Shown here: positions 8,975 through 16,560 of the stretch, one piece after another | Numbering within the stretch: the stretch's first letter is position 1 | Layout of the letters: each line of letters opens with the position of its first letter | DNA from: Rhodophyticola sp. CCM32 | Lineage (GTDB): Bacteria > Pseudomonadota > Alphaproteobacteria > Rhodobacterales > Rhodobacteraceae | Length of the DNA stretch: 64,000 nucleotides | Assembly: GCF_004751985.1 (NCBI RefSeq) | Contig: NZ_CP038492.1 | Coordinates: 3,224,001 to 3,288,000 of the forward strand | Direction: 5' to 3' | Position numbers and translations under genes: made by a program | The notes under the pieces: model-generated | What the model was told of the DNA's origin: nothing | Seen by the model: the letters and a program-made list of their open reading frames with translations, nothing else | Database searches by the model: none

Positions 8975-9844
8975 ATGGGTGAACGTTACGATACCCGTGA
9001 TGGTGCAATCTGGATGGACGGCAAGCTGGTGCCTTGGCGTGACGCCAATGTGCATATTCTGACCCATGCCCTGCATTACGCCTCATCCGTGTTCGAGGGG
9101 GAGCGCGCCTATAACGGCAGGATCTTCGAAAGCCGGAAACATACGGAGCGGTTGCTGGCCTCGGGCCGGATGCTGGATGTTGATATCCCCTGGACCGTTG
9201 ATGAGATCGAAGCGGCAAAATATGAAGTGATGAAAGCCAACGGGCTGACCGATGCCTATGTGCGGGCGGTGGCCTGGCGGGCGTCGGGCGAGGATATGGG
9301 CGTCGCCTCACAACGCAACCCGGTGCGCCTGGCGGTCGCGGCCTGGGAATGGGGGGCTTATTACGGCGATGCCAAAATGAAAGGCGCCAGGCTGGACATC
9401 TCGAAATGGAAGCGCCCAAGCCCTGAAACGATCCCCTGTCACGCCAAGGCTTCCGGGCTTTACATGATCTGCACCATGTCGAAACACGCGGCCGAGGCGA
9501 AGGGGTGTTCCGACGCGATGATGTTCGATTACCGCGGCTATGTGGCCGAGGCGACCGGGGCGAATATCTTCTTCGTCAAGGATGGGGAGGTGCATACCCC
9601 CGACCCCGATTGCTTTCTGAACGGGATCACCCGGCAGACCGTGATCGGCATGCTGAAAGAGCGCCAGGTGAAGGTGCATGAACGCCATATCATGCCCGAG
9701 GAACTGGAAAGCTTCGAACAATGCTGGCTGACCGGCACCGCCGCCGAGGTCACACCGGTGGGGCAGATCGGCAACTATAATTTCGAGGTCGGAGCCCTGA
9801 CCCGGGATATCGCCGAAGGGTATGAGGTGAAGGTGCGGGCCTAA
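8975..9844 (+). CDS. ilvE: Branched-chain amino acid aminotransferase
   Basis: 289-aa fold-type IV PLP aminotransferase that interconverts leucine, isoleucine and valine with their 2-oxo acids. Family marks are SSVFEGERAY near the N-terminus, the PLP lysine in HAKASGLYM, and EATGANIFFVKDG with GITRQTV in the cofactor domain. The ATG at 8975 is chosen because GAAGG lies 9 bases upstream; an ATG at 8966 directly abuts that site. It is monocistronic, divergent from petP, and its stop overlaps the end of the convergent HEPN gene. Confidence 0.94.
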   Translation: MGERYDTRDGAIWMDGKLVPWRDANVHILTHALHYASSVFEGERAYNGRIFESRKHTERLLASGRMLDVDIPWTVDEIEAAKYEVMKANGLTDAYVRAVAWRASGEDMGVASQRNPVRLAVAAWEWGAYYGDAKMKGARLDISKWKRPSPETIPCHAKASGLYMICTMSKHAAEAKGCSDAMMFDYRGYVAEATGANIFFVKDGEVHTPDPDCFLNGITRQTVIGMLKERQVKVHERHIMPEELESFEQCWLTGTAAEVTPVGQIGNYNFEVGALTRDIAEGYEVKVRA

Positions 9845-10317
9845 TCGGTTCGATTCTTCATGGTGGTCCAGGCCGCAAATGCGCGCCGGTCCTTTATGCG
9901 CGTGGATTGGAAGCTTCTGATCGCGAGCTCTGCCGTGTCGATGGCGGTGTCGACATCGGTCTTTGTGAAGCGCGCGTGCGGGTCATAATCAGCCGAATGG
10001 CGCTTTTCCTGTAGCGTCTTGAACTGGCTTGAAAAATCCTCAATTTCTTTGGGGAATTTCGCAATGACCTGCTGATTGGCGCATTGGCGTTTTGCATATG
10101 TGTGCTCCACGGCCCGGTAGGCCTGCCGCCAAGCCGGAGCACTGCGGGCAGAATTTGTTCCGCCAATCAGGCAATCCGCGCAGTTTCTGCACAAGGCATG
10201 GAACATGGCATAATATGCTGTGCTGACTGCACGCTTGAGGTCTGATTGCCTCGGCCGCCGCGAAGATCTGGACCGCGCCATGCGACGGGCTGTCTTGATC
10301 AGATCAAGCGGCAGCAC
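9841..10317 (-). CDS. HEPN-domain protein
   Basis: 158 aa. The stretch LKRAVSTAYYAMFHAL (about 28-42) and the later EKRHSADYDP (about 104-113) are the paired signatures of the HEPN superfamily branch in which R..ADY follows a YYA.FH helix. HEPN proteins are often RNases or toxins in defence and toxin-antitoxin pairs. The classic R-x4-6-H active site is not clearly present; R106 and H107 are adjacent and the next H is 7 residues further. The GTG start overlaps the preceding small gene by 14 bases, so the two are translationally coupled. It is convergent with ilvE. A regulatory rather than toxic role remains possible. Confidence 0.78.
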   Translation of the reverse strand: MLPLDLIKTARRMARSRSSRRPRQSDLKRAVSTAYYAMFHALCRNCADCLIGGTNSARSAPAWRQAYRAVEHTYAKRQCANQQVIAKFPKEIEDFSSQFKTLQEKRHSADYDPHARFTKTDVDTAIDTAELAIRSFQSTRIKDRRAFAAWTTMKNRTD

Positions 10318-10588
10318 CGGAAAACTCGTCCAGGGTCAGGAAACTGATCATCGGAAAACGTTTCTCATGCAATGCCTGCAAGGGTTCACGCAGATGACGG
10401 ACCAGCCCCATAACCTTTTTAGGGTCAAGCCGATCACCCTCAACCTCGAAAATAACCTCAACCCTGAGAATTGGCTCATCATCGTGATCCACGTCATCTG
10501 AGACTGTCACATCAACAATGCGTGCAGGGTCAAGCTGTTCAGCAACAACTCTACGGATTACCTCAGAGATTTCGTGTCCGTCATGCAT
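10304..10588 (-). CDS. Small acidic protein paired with the HEPN gene
   Basis: 94 aa, rich in Asp and Glu, with no membrane segment. It begins MHDGHEISEVIRR and holds a predicted strand pair around ILRVEVIFEVEGD followed by a helix around VMGLVRHLREPL. The ATG at 10588 has AAGGGA about 9 bases upstream; a longer frame exists but has no ribosome site. I do not recognise the family. Small size, acidity and a 14-base overlap with a HEPN gene are what one sees for antitoxins or HEPN partners, but it lacks the GSxAR...D motif of MNT nucleotidyltransferases. Confidence 0.72.
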   Translation of the reverse strand: MHDGHEISEVIRRVVAEQLDPARIVDVTVSDDVDHDDEPILRVEVIFEVEGDRLDPKKVMGLVRHLREPLQALHEKRFPMISFLTLDEFSGAAA

Positions 10589-10742
10589 CGTTCTTAATCC
10601 CTTACCAACAATATATAGGAAATTGTGAACACTGTGTGAATCCCCTATCTGTCTCAAGTATTGGGGCCGCTCTGTTCGACTTTCATACACGGTCTTTTGC
10701 ACAACGCTTGCTTTGCCCCGCAAGCCGCGCCAAGCTTGGCCA

Positions 10743-11084
10743 ATGGTCGTGCAGCTACAGCCCCAAAGCCCTGAGCGTATTCCCGAAAAGGTTGCGTTTG
10801 ACCGCAAGGAGCTTGCGGTGATCCTCACCCTCTATGGTCAAATGGTGGCCGCAGGCGAGTGGCGGGATTACGGGATTTCCCTGCTGAGTGATGTGGCGAT
10901 TTTCTCGATCTTCCGGCGCAGTGCGGAACATCCGATCTACCGGGTGGAGAAACGGCCCAGGCTGGCGCTGCGGCAGGGGCAGTATTCGGTCATCGGTATG
11001 GATGGCCGTATTCTGAAACGCGGGCATGACCTGAAATCTGTGCTGCGGGTGTTGGAACGCAAACTGATCCGTGCGGTTGAGTAG
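10743..11084 (+). CDS. DUF2794-family protein
   Basis: 113 aa. The core FDRKELAVILTLYGQMVAAGEWRDYGI and RVEKRPRLALRQGQYSV are characteristic of a small uncharacterised family (DUF2794) conserved across Alphaproteobacteria. No signal peptide, membrane helix or catalytic motif is visible. The ATG at 10743 gives the usual short lead before the conserved core; no strong ribosome site is seen, and a TTG at 10713 would add 10 residues. It diverges from the HEPN pair and is followed by an intergenic palindromic element. Confidence 0.8.
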   Translation: MVVQLQPQSPERIPEKVAFDRKELAVILTLYGQMVAAGEWRDYGISLLSDVAIFSIFRRSAEHPIYRVEKRPRLALRQGQYSVIGMDGRILKRGHDLKSVLRVLERKLIRAVE

Positions 11085-11085
11085 G

Positions 11086-11192
11086 GCAGAAATCGTTTAT
11101 TCTGCACTATCGCTTATCGAAATTCGCGTTCGAGACCAGAAGCTTGCTGGTCGAGAGGCAGTGAATTTTAATTCAGACTGAACGATTTCTGC
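11086..11192. repeat. 107-bp palindromic intergenic element, GCAGAAATCGTT family
   Basis: Bounded by a perfect 12-base terminal inverted repeat, GCAGAAATCGTT at 11086 and AACGATTTCTGC ending at 11192. Further inverted arms lie inside (AATTCGCGTTCGAG region; GACCAG...CTGGTC around AGCTTG). Related copies occur at 43027-43133 (opposite orientation) and 16274-16371, with a fragment at 61847-61863. This copy lies between the convergent DUF2794 and NlpC/P60 genes. It encodes no protein. It may be a non-autonomous mobile element or a bidirectional terminator. Confidence 0.8.
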
Positions 11193-11220
11193 TTTAGAGA
11201 CAGGTGCAAAACCGCGCGGG

Positions 11221-11262
11221 ATGGAAAACTCCAGTTTTCCATACGGAATTCTGGAGAATTCC
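11221..11262. repeat. Two adjacent short hairpins
   Basis: Arms ATGGAAAACT and AGTTTTCCAT (11221-11230, 11233-11242) are perfectly complementary around a 2-base centre. Directly after, GGAATTC (11245-11251) pairs with GAATTCC (11256-11262) around a 4-base loop. They lie downstream of the 107-bp element in the gap before the convergent NlpC/P60 gene. They could be a transposon-end remnant or a transcription stop; there is no T tract. Confidence 0.5.
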
Positions 11263-11329
11263 ACGATCAGGCTTTGCTGCAACGCCTGCGGTGCTGTCGG
11301 GAGATTGGCGACAGGCGGGGTGCCGTAAT

Positions 11330-12169
11330 TCAGGTCACCTCAACCCGTCGCCGTCCTGTGATCGGCCCATCACCTGCCAGTTCAATCCGCGCGGCGGCAT
11401 CTTTCAGCGGTTCATAGGCCACGGCCATGTGATGCGCATTTGCATGCAGCAGCATCCGTTCATTCGCCATGATCCCCACATGGCCTTTCCAGAACACCAG
11501 ATCGCCCCGTTGCAGGGGTTCCCCATGTTGCAATTCGCGGCCCAGGGCCATCTGCTGCTGATCGCTGTCGCGGGGGCAGGGCAGGCCGCAGGCCAGAAAC
11601 GCGGTCTGCACCAGGCCGGAACAGTCGATGCCCCATCGGCTGGTGCCGCCCCAAAGATAGGGCGTGCCAAGGAACAGATCGGCCACCCCAACCGGGTCGC
11701 CGAAACGTGCCTTGATCGGTTGCAGGTGAGAGCTTGGGATGAAATGGCCCGTATGGATGCGCAGGAATGTCTCGCGCTCGGCCCGTACCCGCACGCGGGA
11801 GCCGAAAAAGACCGACACTTCCGGCGGCGCCTTGAAATCCGCCTGCGGGTATAAATGCGTGGCCGGGGCCACAACCCAGTGGGTGGCCTCTTCCGGTTCG
11901 GTCAGCGCGCCGGTGGTGATATAGCCCACGTAATTGTCACGTTCCGACTGACCAAAGGCATGTCCGTCTTTCGCCTCAAGCACCAGAAACCGCTCTCCGA
12001 AAACCAGTTGGCTGATCCGGTTGCCTTTCGGCGTATCGGTCATGTTTGCCATCGGTTGCTGCACCATGGTCCAGCGGCCCTGCACGAAGCGTTCCGCTTC
12101 GATCTTGCCTTGCAGGGACACATGGGCGACACGCCCGTTGCCTGGGGTCATCCTTGGGTCGTCACTCAT
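11330..12169 (-). CDS. NlpC/P60 cysteine peptidase with SH3-like N-terminus
   Basis: 279 aa. The N-terminal half (about 30-130) looks like bacterial SH3-type domains, and the C-terminal half is a C40 peptidase. The catalytic Cys is in WGIDCSGLVQ, the His in GDLVFWKGHVGIM, and a third polar residue lies near LLHANAHHM. Such enzymes cut the D-gamma-glutamyl-meso-DAP bond of peptidoglycan peptides; without a signal peptide this one may act on recycled muropeptides in the cytoplasm. It overlaps the stop of the upstream M17 aminopeptidase gene by 4 bases, so both peptidases form one unit, consistent with stepwise breakdown of wall peptides. Confidence 0.9.
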   Translation of the reverse strand: MSDDPRMTPGNGRVAHVSLQGKIEAERFVQGRWTMVQQPMANMTDTPKGNRISQLVFGERFLVLEAKDGHAFGQSERDNYVGYITTGALTEPEEATHWVVAPATHLYPQADFKAPPEVSVFFGSRVRVRAERETFLRIHTGHFIPSSHLQPIKARFGDPVGVADLFLGTPYLWGGTSRWGIDCSGLVQTAFLACGLPCPRDSDQQQMALGRELQHGEPLQRGDLVFWKGHVGIMANERMLLHANAHHMAVAYEPLKDAAARIELAGDGPITGRRRVEVT

Positions 12170-13550
12170 AGGCCCAATACCTCGGTTAAGGCTTCAAACA
12201 GGCTGCGGGCACCCTGACCCGCGCCGCCTTTCGGGCGGGCGGGGGCCGCCGCCGGTTGCCACCCATAAATGTCGAAATGGGCATAGCGCGGCGTGTCGGC
12301 GACGAAGCGGCGCAGGAACAGCGCGGCGGTGATCGACCCGGCAAACCCGCCTTTGGGCGCATTGTCCAGATCGGCGATACCCGGTTCGATCATCGTCTCG
12401 TAAGGTGTGTGGAAGGGCATCCGCCAGACCGGGTCGGCGATCTGCGCCGCAGCTTTTGACAGGGTTGCGGCCAGGGCATCATCATCGGTGTAAAAGGGCG
12501 CAAGATCCGGCCCCACCGCCACCCGCGCCGCGCCGGTCAGCGTCGCCATCGAGATCATCAGATCGGGCGGCGTTTCACTGGCCAGGGCCAGCGCATCGGC
12601 CAGCACCAGCCGCCCCTCTGCATCGGTGTTGTTGATCTCAACCGTCAGCCCGTTCCGCGCAGTCAGGATATCGCCGGGGCGAAAGGCATTGCCCGCCACA
12701 TTGTTTTCCACCGCCGGGACCAGAACCCGAAGCCGCAGGGGCATATCACTGGCCATGATCATCTGTGCCAGGCCCAATACGGTTGCGGCCCCGCCCATAT
12801 CCTTCTTCATCAGGCCCATGGAGGCGCCGGGTTTCAGGTTCAGCCCGCCAGTATCGAAACACACGCCCTTGCCCACAAGCGTCAGCATCGGGCCATGGCT
12901 TCCCCAACTCATATCCAGCAGGCGGGGCGCGCGGGTCGCGGCGCGGCCAACCGCGTGGATCATCGGCAGGTTGGCCGCGATCAGGGCGTCGCCTTCGGTG
13001 GTCTCCATACTGGCGCCATAGCGTTCGGCCAGCCCCGCCATGGCAGTGGCCAGCGCGTCCGGCCCCATATCTGCCGCCGGGGTGTTGATCAGATCACGGG
13101 TCAGATATTCTGCCGCCGCGATTCGTTCCAGCCGGGGGCATCACATCCTTCTGGAGCGACCAGTTGCGCCTTGCTGTCTGCTTGCGTGCGATAGCGATCA
13201 AACCGGTAGCGGGAGAGCAGATATCCAAGGGCAATCTCGTGACCCAGAGCGCCTTGGGGCATATTTTCAATGTGATATGTGCCAGCGGGCAGCCCGGCAA
13301 TGGCGGCGCCCGTGGCAAATCTTTTCCGGGCGCGTTCCTGCGCTGACCCAAGACCGATCAGGACGATGGCGGGCGCACCATGGGCATCTGCAAGACTGAC
13401 CGCGCGCCCGGCTTTCGGGGTGAATCCCAGATGTTCGGCCCAGGCCCGTTGCGCCACTGTCAGGTCTGACAGGGCTTCTGCAAAATCCTCCGGGTCAATC
13501 AGGCGGATCGGGATCGTATCGGGGGCGTCTTCAGCAAATCGGGCGGACAT
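12166..13550 (-). pseudogene. M17 leucyl aminopeptidase, split by a frameshift
   Basis: Two frames together encode one protein of about 461 aa. The N-terminal part runs 13550 to about 13134 (MSARFAEDAPD to LVAPEGCDAP). The C-terminal part continues one frame over as RLERIAAAEYLTRDLINTPAADMGPD through to 12166. The junction is a run of five G on the plus strand (13134-13138); one more base would restore the frame. The catalytic domain is intact in sequence: VGKGVCFDTGGLNLKPG, KKDMGGAA and NNTDAEGRLVLADAL carry the two-zinc ligands and the catalytic Lys and Arg. As written, no full-length enzyme can be made without a frameshift. A sequencing error is a serious alternative. Confidence 0.88.
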
Positions 13551-13577
13551 AGAGCACTTTCCTAGGGTTGCGTCACC

Positions 13578-13683
13578 CTATAGCGTTTCGACGTGATGTT
13601 GAAACGCCTTTCGCGGCCTTTCGTCTTCGGCTTAAACGCGTTTTCGATACCGTCTGTTTCAGGTTAAACCCGAAAAGCTATAG
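13578..13683. repeat. 106-bp palindromic element with CTATAG at both ends
   Basis: Begins CTATAGCGTTTCG and ends CGAAAAGCTATAG, a terminal inverted repeat of 13 bases with one mismatch. Internally TGTTGAAACGCCTTTCGC and TTAAACGCG match the element at 54000-54093. It fills most of the 160-base gap between the aminopeptidase and the next upstream minus-strand gene. No coding potential is seen. Confidence 0.75.
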
Positions 13684-13710
13684 CGTGCCCGATTTGTGCT
13701 GCAAGCCCCC

Positions 13711-14094
13711 TCAGCCCGACAAATCCTCCAGATCCCAGATCGCAAGAATGGATCGTTCCCCCACACGCTGCAACCGGGCGAGAGTTGCGGCCAGCGCGAC
13801 CGGGTCCTGTTTTGCCCGGCTCAGCTCTGCATCGCGGGCCACACGTGCCAGGCTGGCCATCCCGATTTTATCTGAGGCCGCAATCAATTGTGACAGGGGT
13901 CGCGCCAGGGCACGGTCAGACGAGGTGCCGTCCAGCGGTTCGATTTCTTCAAGCAGTATGCCGATGGTGGCCAGGGCCTCGGCCACCTCGGATTCGGCCT
14001 GCACTTCCCCCAGTTCGGCGCATAATTGTTCCAACCTGTCGGGGTTGAATCGCGCAGATTCCTCCACCCGCAAAACGGTTACGGATTGCTCCAT
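13711..14094 (-). CDS. Small helical protein of unknown function
   Basis: 127 aa and predominantly alpha-helical, with many Ala, Leu and Glu and no signal peptide, membrane helix or cysteine cluster. The N-terminal part reads VLRVEESARFNPDRLEQLCAELG; the middle (about 65-115) has amphipathic helices around LSQLIAASDKIGMASLARVARD. That helical bundle recalls Hpt-like four-helix proteins, but I do not see a convincing phosphorylatable His. The gene lies upstream of the aminopeptidase on the same strand and is separated from it by a palindromic element. I do not recognise the family. Confidence 0.7.
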   Translation of the reverse strand: MEQSVTVLRVEESARFNPDRLEQLCAELGEVQAESEVAEALATIGILLEEIEPLDGTSSDRALARPLSQLIAASDKIGMASLARVARDAELSRAKQDPVALAATLARLQRVGERSILAIWDLEDLSG

Positions 14095-14234
14095 TACTCA
14101 CTCCACTTCCGCCCCCACGGTGCTGGAAACCTCGCCCGGGCTGCTGAAGAAACCATTGAGGCGCGGTTGAAAAACATCTCGAAATTGCACCGAATCCGCA
14201 TTAGTTGGGAAGCCCCAAAACAGAAAGATCAGAT

Positions 14235-14885
14235 ATGCATCGTGTCAAAGCCCTGCCCGACTATTTGATGACCCGCTATAAAGGCTGGAAAGGCACGACA
14301 TTTGTCGAAAATCGTGACTGGTTTCGGCGGCTGGCCGAAGAGGGGCAACATCCGCGCGCGATGGCGATTGCCTGCTGTGACAGCCGGGTGGCGGTTACCT
14401 CGGTCTTCGGTCAGCAGATCGGAGAGATTTTCGTGCATCGCAACATCGCCAATCTGGTGCCGCCCTTTACCCCGGATGGTGAACATCATGGGACGGCGGC
14501 GGCAGTGGAATTTGCGGTGAAGGTGCTGAAGGTTCAACATATTCTGGTGCTTGGCCATTCCAATTGCGGCGGGGTCAGGGGCTGTATTGATATGTGTTCC
14601 GGCACCGCGCCGGAGCTTGAGAAACAGGAAAGTTTCATCGGTCGCTGGCTGGATGTGTTGCGCGTCGGCTATGACCGCACCCGCGATATCACCGACCCTG
14701 CCGCGCGCCAGACCGCGCTGGAAAAGGAAGGGGTTCAGGTCTCGCTGGAGAACCTGTTGAGCTATCCGTTTGTGGCCAAAGCCGTCGAAGAGGACAGATT
14801 GAGCCTGCATGGCCTGTGGGTCGAACTGGCCGAGGGCGATCTGGAAGTGTTTGACGGCACCGTCCGCCGGTTCGTGAAAAGCTAG
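14235..14885 (+). CDS. Beta-class carbonic anhydrase
   Basis: 216 aa. Zinc ligands and the catalytic dyad are visible: C47-x-D49-x-R51 (CCDSR), then H108 and C111 in GHSNCGG. These define the beta class and its CO2/bicarbonate interconversion in the cytoplasm. The ATG at 14235 is taken because AGAAAG precedes it by 7 bases. It is followed after 80 bases by an SbtA-like bicarbonate transporter and an SbtB-like regulator on the same strand, which points to a role in supplying or trapping inorganic carbon. Confidence 0.94.
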   Translation: MHRVKALPDYLMTRYKGWKGTTFVENRDWFRRLAEEGQHPRAMAIACCDSRVAVTSVFGQQIGEIFVHRNIANLVPPFTPDGEHHGTAAAVEFAVKVLKVQHILVLGHSNCGGVRGCIDMCSGTAPELEKQESFIGRWLDVLRVGYDRTRDITDPAARQTALEKEGVQVSLENLLSYPFVAKAVEEDRLSLHGLWVELAEGDLEVFDGTVRRFVKS

Positions 14886-14886
14886 G

Positions 14887-14923
14887 GCAAAAATTGTTTC
14901 AACATTAAGCCGAAACGCTATAG
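14887..14923. repeat. Half-copy of a CTATAG-ended element
   Basis: The 80-base gap between carbonic anhydrase and sbtA contains CGAAACGCTATAG, the same terminus seen at 54081-54093 and, in variant form, at 13671-13683. It is preceded by TTGTTTCAACATTAAGC. The other end of the element is absent, so this is a truncated copy. It lies inside a probable operon. Confidence 0.55.
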
Positions 14924-14965
14924 GCCTGCGTAAACCTTGATAAAATTGGCGGTAAAGGCGGGTTT

Positions 14966-15949
14966 ATGGGCGGAATACTGACACTGGCCGCAGACAATCT
15001 GATCTCCCCGATCATCCTGTTCTTCGCATTGGGCATGGCCGCAGCCTTTGCCCGGTCTGATCTGTCGGTGCCCGAGGCTGTGGCCAAGGGCATGTCGCTC
15101 TATCTGTTGTTTGCCATCGGGTTCAAGGGCGGGGCCAGTGTGGCCACCCACGGGCTGGATGCAACGCTGGTCCTGTCGCTGTTTGCGGGTGCGATATTGT
15201 CTTTTGTCATTCCATTTTTGGCCTTTGGGATGCTGCGCATGATGACCGGGCTTGGCGTGACCGATGCGGCCGCGGTTGCGGGGCATTACGGGTCCATCTC
15301 GATCGTGACCTTTGTCGCTGCAAGTTCGGTGATCACCAGTATCGGGCTGACCAGCGAGGGATATATGGTTGCCGTCGCCGCGATGATGGAGGCGCCCGCA
15401 ATCCTTTCAGCCCTGTGGCTGATTGCGCGGTTTGGCAAGGCGGGCCAGGGGGGGATGACGCCGGGGCTGATCCGCGAGATTCTGCTGAACGGGTCGATTG
15501 TGCTGCTGATCGGGTCTTTCCTGATCGGGCTGATCACCGGGCAGGAGGGGCTGGACCTGATCGCCAGTTTCATCGTTGCGCCGTTTCAGGGGGTATTGTG
15601 CCTGTTCCTGCTGGATATGGGTCTGGTCGCGGGCCGGGGCTTGCGGCAGGCCAAGGGGGTTCTGCGCCTGCCGCTGTTTCTGTTCGGCATGCTGATGCCG
15701 CTGATCGGCAGCATGTTCGGGCTGGCCGCCGGGTTGCTGATCGGCCTTTCGACGGGCGGTGTGCTGCTGTTCATGACATTGTCGGCATCGGCCTCTTACA
15801 TCGCAGTGCCGGCCGCCATGCGCGTGGCCCTGCCCGAGGCGAACCCATCGATTTATCTGACCCTGTCGCTTGGGGTGACGTTTCCGTTTAACCTGACCAT
15901 CGGCATCCCGATCTATCTGGCGATTGCCCGTGCTGTGACCGGAGGTTGA
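14966..15949 (+). CDS. sbtA: SbtA-family sodium-dependent bicarbonate transporter
   Basis: 327 aa with about ten hydrophobic helices in two inverted halves. The family motifs GHYGSISIVTFV (about 107-118) and, in the second half, SASASYIAVPAAMR are both present. SbtA imports bicarbonate with sodium and is best known from cyanobacterial carbon-concentrating mechanisms. The protein is somewhat shorter than the cyanobacterial form, mainly in the central cytoplasmic linker. The downstream SbtB-like gene follows after 5 bases, as in cyanobacteria, so regulation by a PII-like partner is likely. Confidence 0.9.
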   Translation: MGGILTLAADNLISPIILFFALGMAAAFARSDLSVPEAVAKGMSLYLLFAIGFKGGASVATHGLDATLVLSLFAGAILSFVIPFLAFGMLRMMTGLGVTDAAAVAGHYGSISIVTFVAASSVITSIGLTSEGYMVAVAAMMEAPAILSALWLIARFGKAGQGGMTPGLIREILLNGSIVLLIGSFLIGLITGQEGLDLIASFIVAPFQGVLCLFLLDMGLVAGRGLRQAKGVLRLPLFLFGMLMPLIGSMFGLAAGLLIGLSTGGVLLFMTLSASASYIAVPAAMRVALPEANPSIYLTLSLGVTFPFNLTIGIPIYLAIARAVTGG

Positions 15950-15954
15950 CCATC

Positions 15955-16266
15955 ATGCAGACCCACAAGGCCAAACGTGTGGAAATCGCCATTGAATCGG
16001 TGATGGAAAGCCGATTATCCGACGTGCTGATTGAGGCCGGTGTGACCGGGTTCACGATTTTGCCGGTCAATGGCGGTTCGGGCCGGTCGGGCCGGTGGAG
16101 CCGTGAGGGTCAGGTCAGCCGCGCGGGCGGGATGGTCAGCTTTGTCTGCATCATCCGGCCTGAAAAGCTTGATGACCTGCTGGAAGCCGCCTTCAGCGTG
16201 GTTGAACGCCATATCGGTGTTGTCAGCGTGGTCGATTGCGAGGTGCTGCGCGCCGAGCGGTTCTGA
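15955..16266 (+). CDS. sbtB: SbtB-like PII-family regulator
   Basis: 103 aa with a ferredoxin-like PII core: VEIAIESVMESRLSDVLIEAGVTGFTILPV, then a glycine- and arginine-rich T-loop (about 40-58), then VSFVCIIRPEKLDDLLEAAF. Known SbtB proteins bind adenine nucleotides including cAMP and close or open SbtA. The cysteine-bearing C-terminal extension of many cyanobacterial SbtB proteins is absent; the chain stops at CEVLRAERF. The ATG at 15955 has GGAGG 9 bases before it, which outweighs the TTG at 15946 that overlaps the sbtA stop. Confidence 0.88.
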   Translation: MQTHKAKRVEIAIESVMESRLSDVLIEAGVTGFTILPVNGGSGRSGRWSREGQVSRAGGMVSFVCIIRPEKLDDLLEAAFSVVERHIGVVSVVDCEVLRAERF

Positions 16267-16273
16267 GACTATA

Positions 16274-16371
16274 GCAACATCGTTTTATGATGCACCATCG
16301 CGCATCGAAGGTGGGGTTATAGATCAGTAGCTTGCTGCCTCGGAGGCAGTGAATTTCGATTCAGATTAAAT
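16274..16371. repeat. Degenerate GCAGAAATCGTT-family element
   Basis: Shares ATCGTTTTATGATGCACCATCGC at the left and CAGTAGCTTGCTGCC...GAGGCAGTGAATTTCGATTCAGATTAAA at the right with the 107-bp elements at 11086 and 43027. The right terminal AACGATTTCTGC is lost. CTATAG stands just to the left (16269-16274). The element lies just after the sbtB stop, between sbtB and a convergent AraC gene. Confidence 0.7.
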
Positions 16372-16560
16372 GCCAAAACATGACCAAAAGAGCCGTTTAA
16401 TGCAACAGTCCCGATGAGAGAGCTTGTGTCTCTGAGATTGATGGAATCCTTGGTCGGATCGAAGCGGTTGATCACAGAGTGAATATACGGAATTCCCGTA
16501 TGCGTCAATCAGAGTCCACACCTGTGAGCGATGCGCCAATGACGCTCAATAAACCATGAA
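16372..16560. other. Gap with a possible gene remnant
   Basis: The space between the repeat and the AraC gene. On the minus strand a 63-codon open frame (16317-16508, partly inside the repeat) contains NRFDPTKDSINLRD. That stretch is reminiscent of the FxPxxDxIxL motif in C-terminal domains of serralysin/RTX-type secreted proteins. There is no ribosome site and no flanking domain. ATACGG and CCGTAT form a 6-base hairpin around AATTC at 16486-16502 or so. Probably eroded DNA. Confidence 0.35.
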
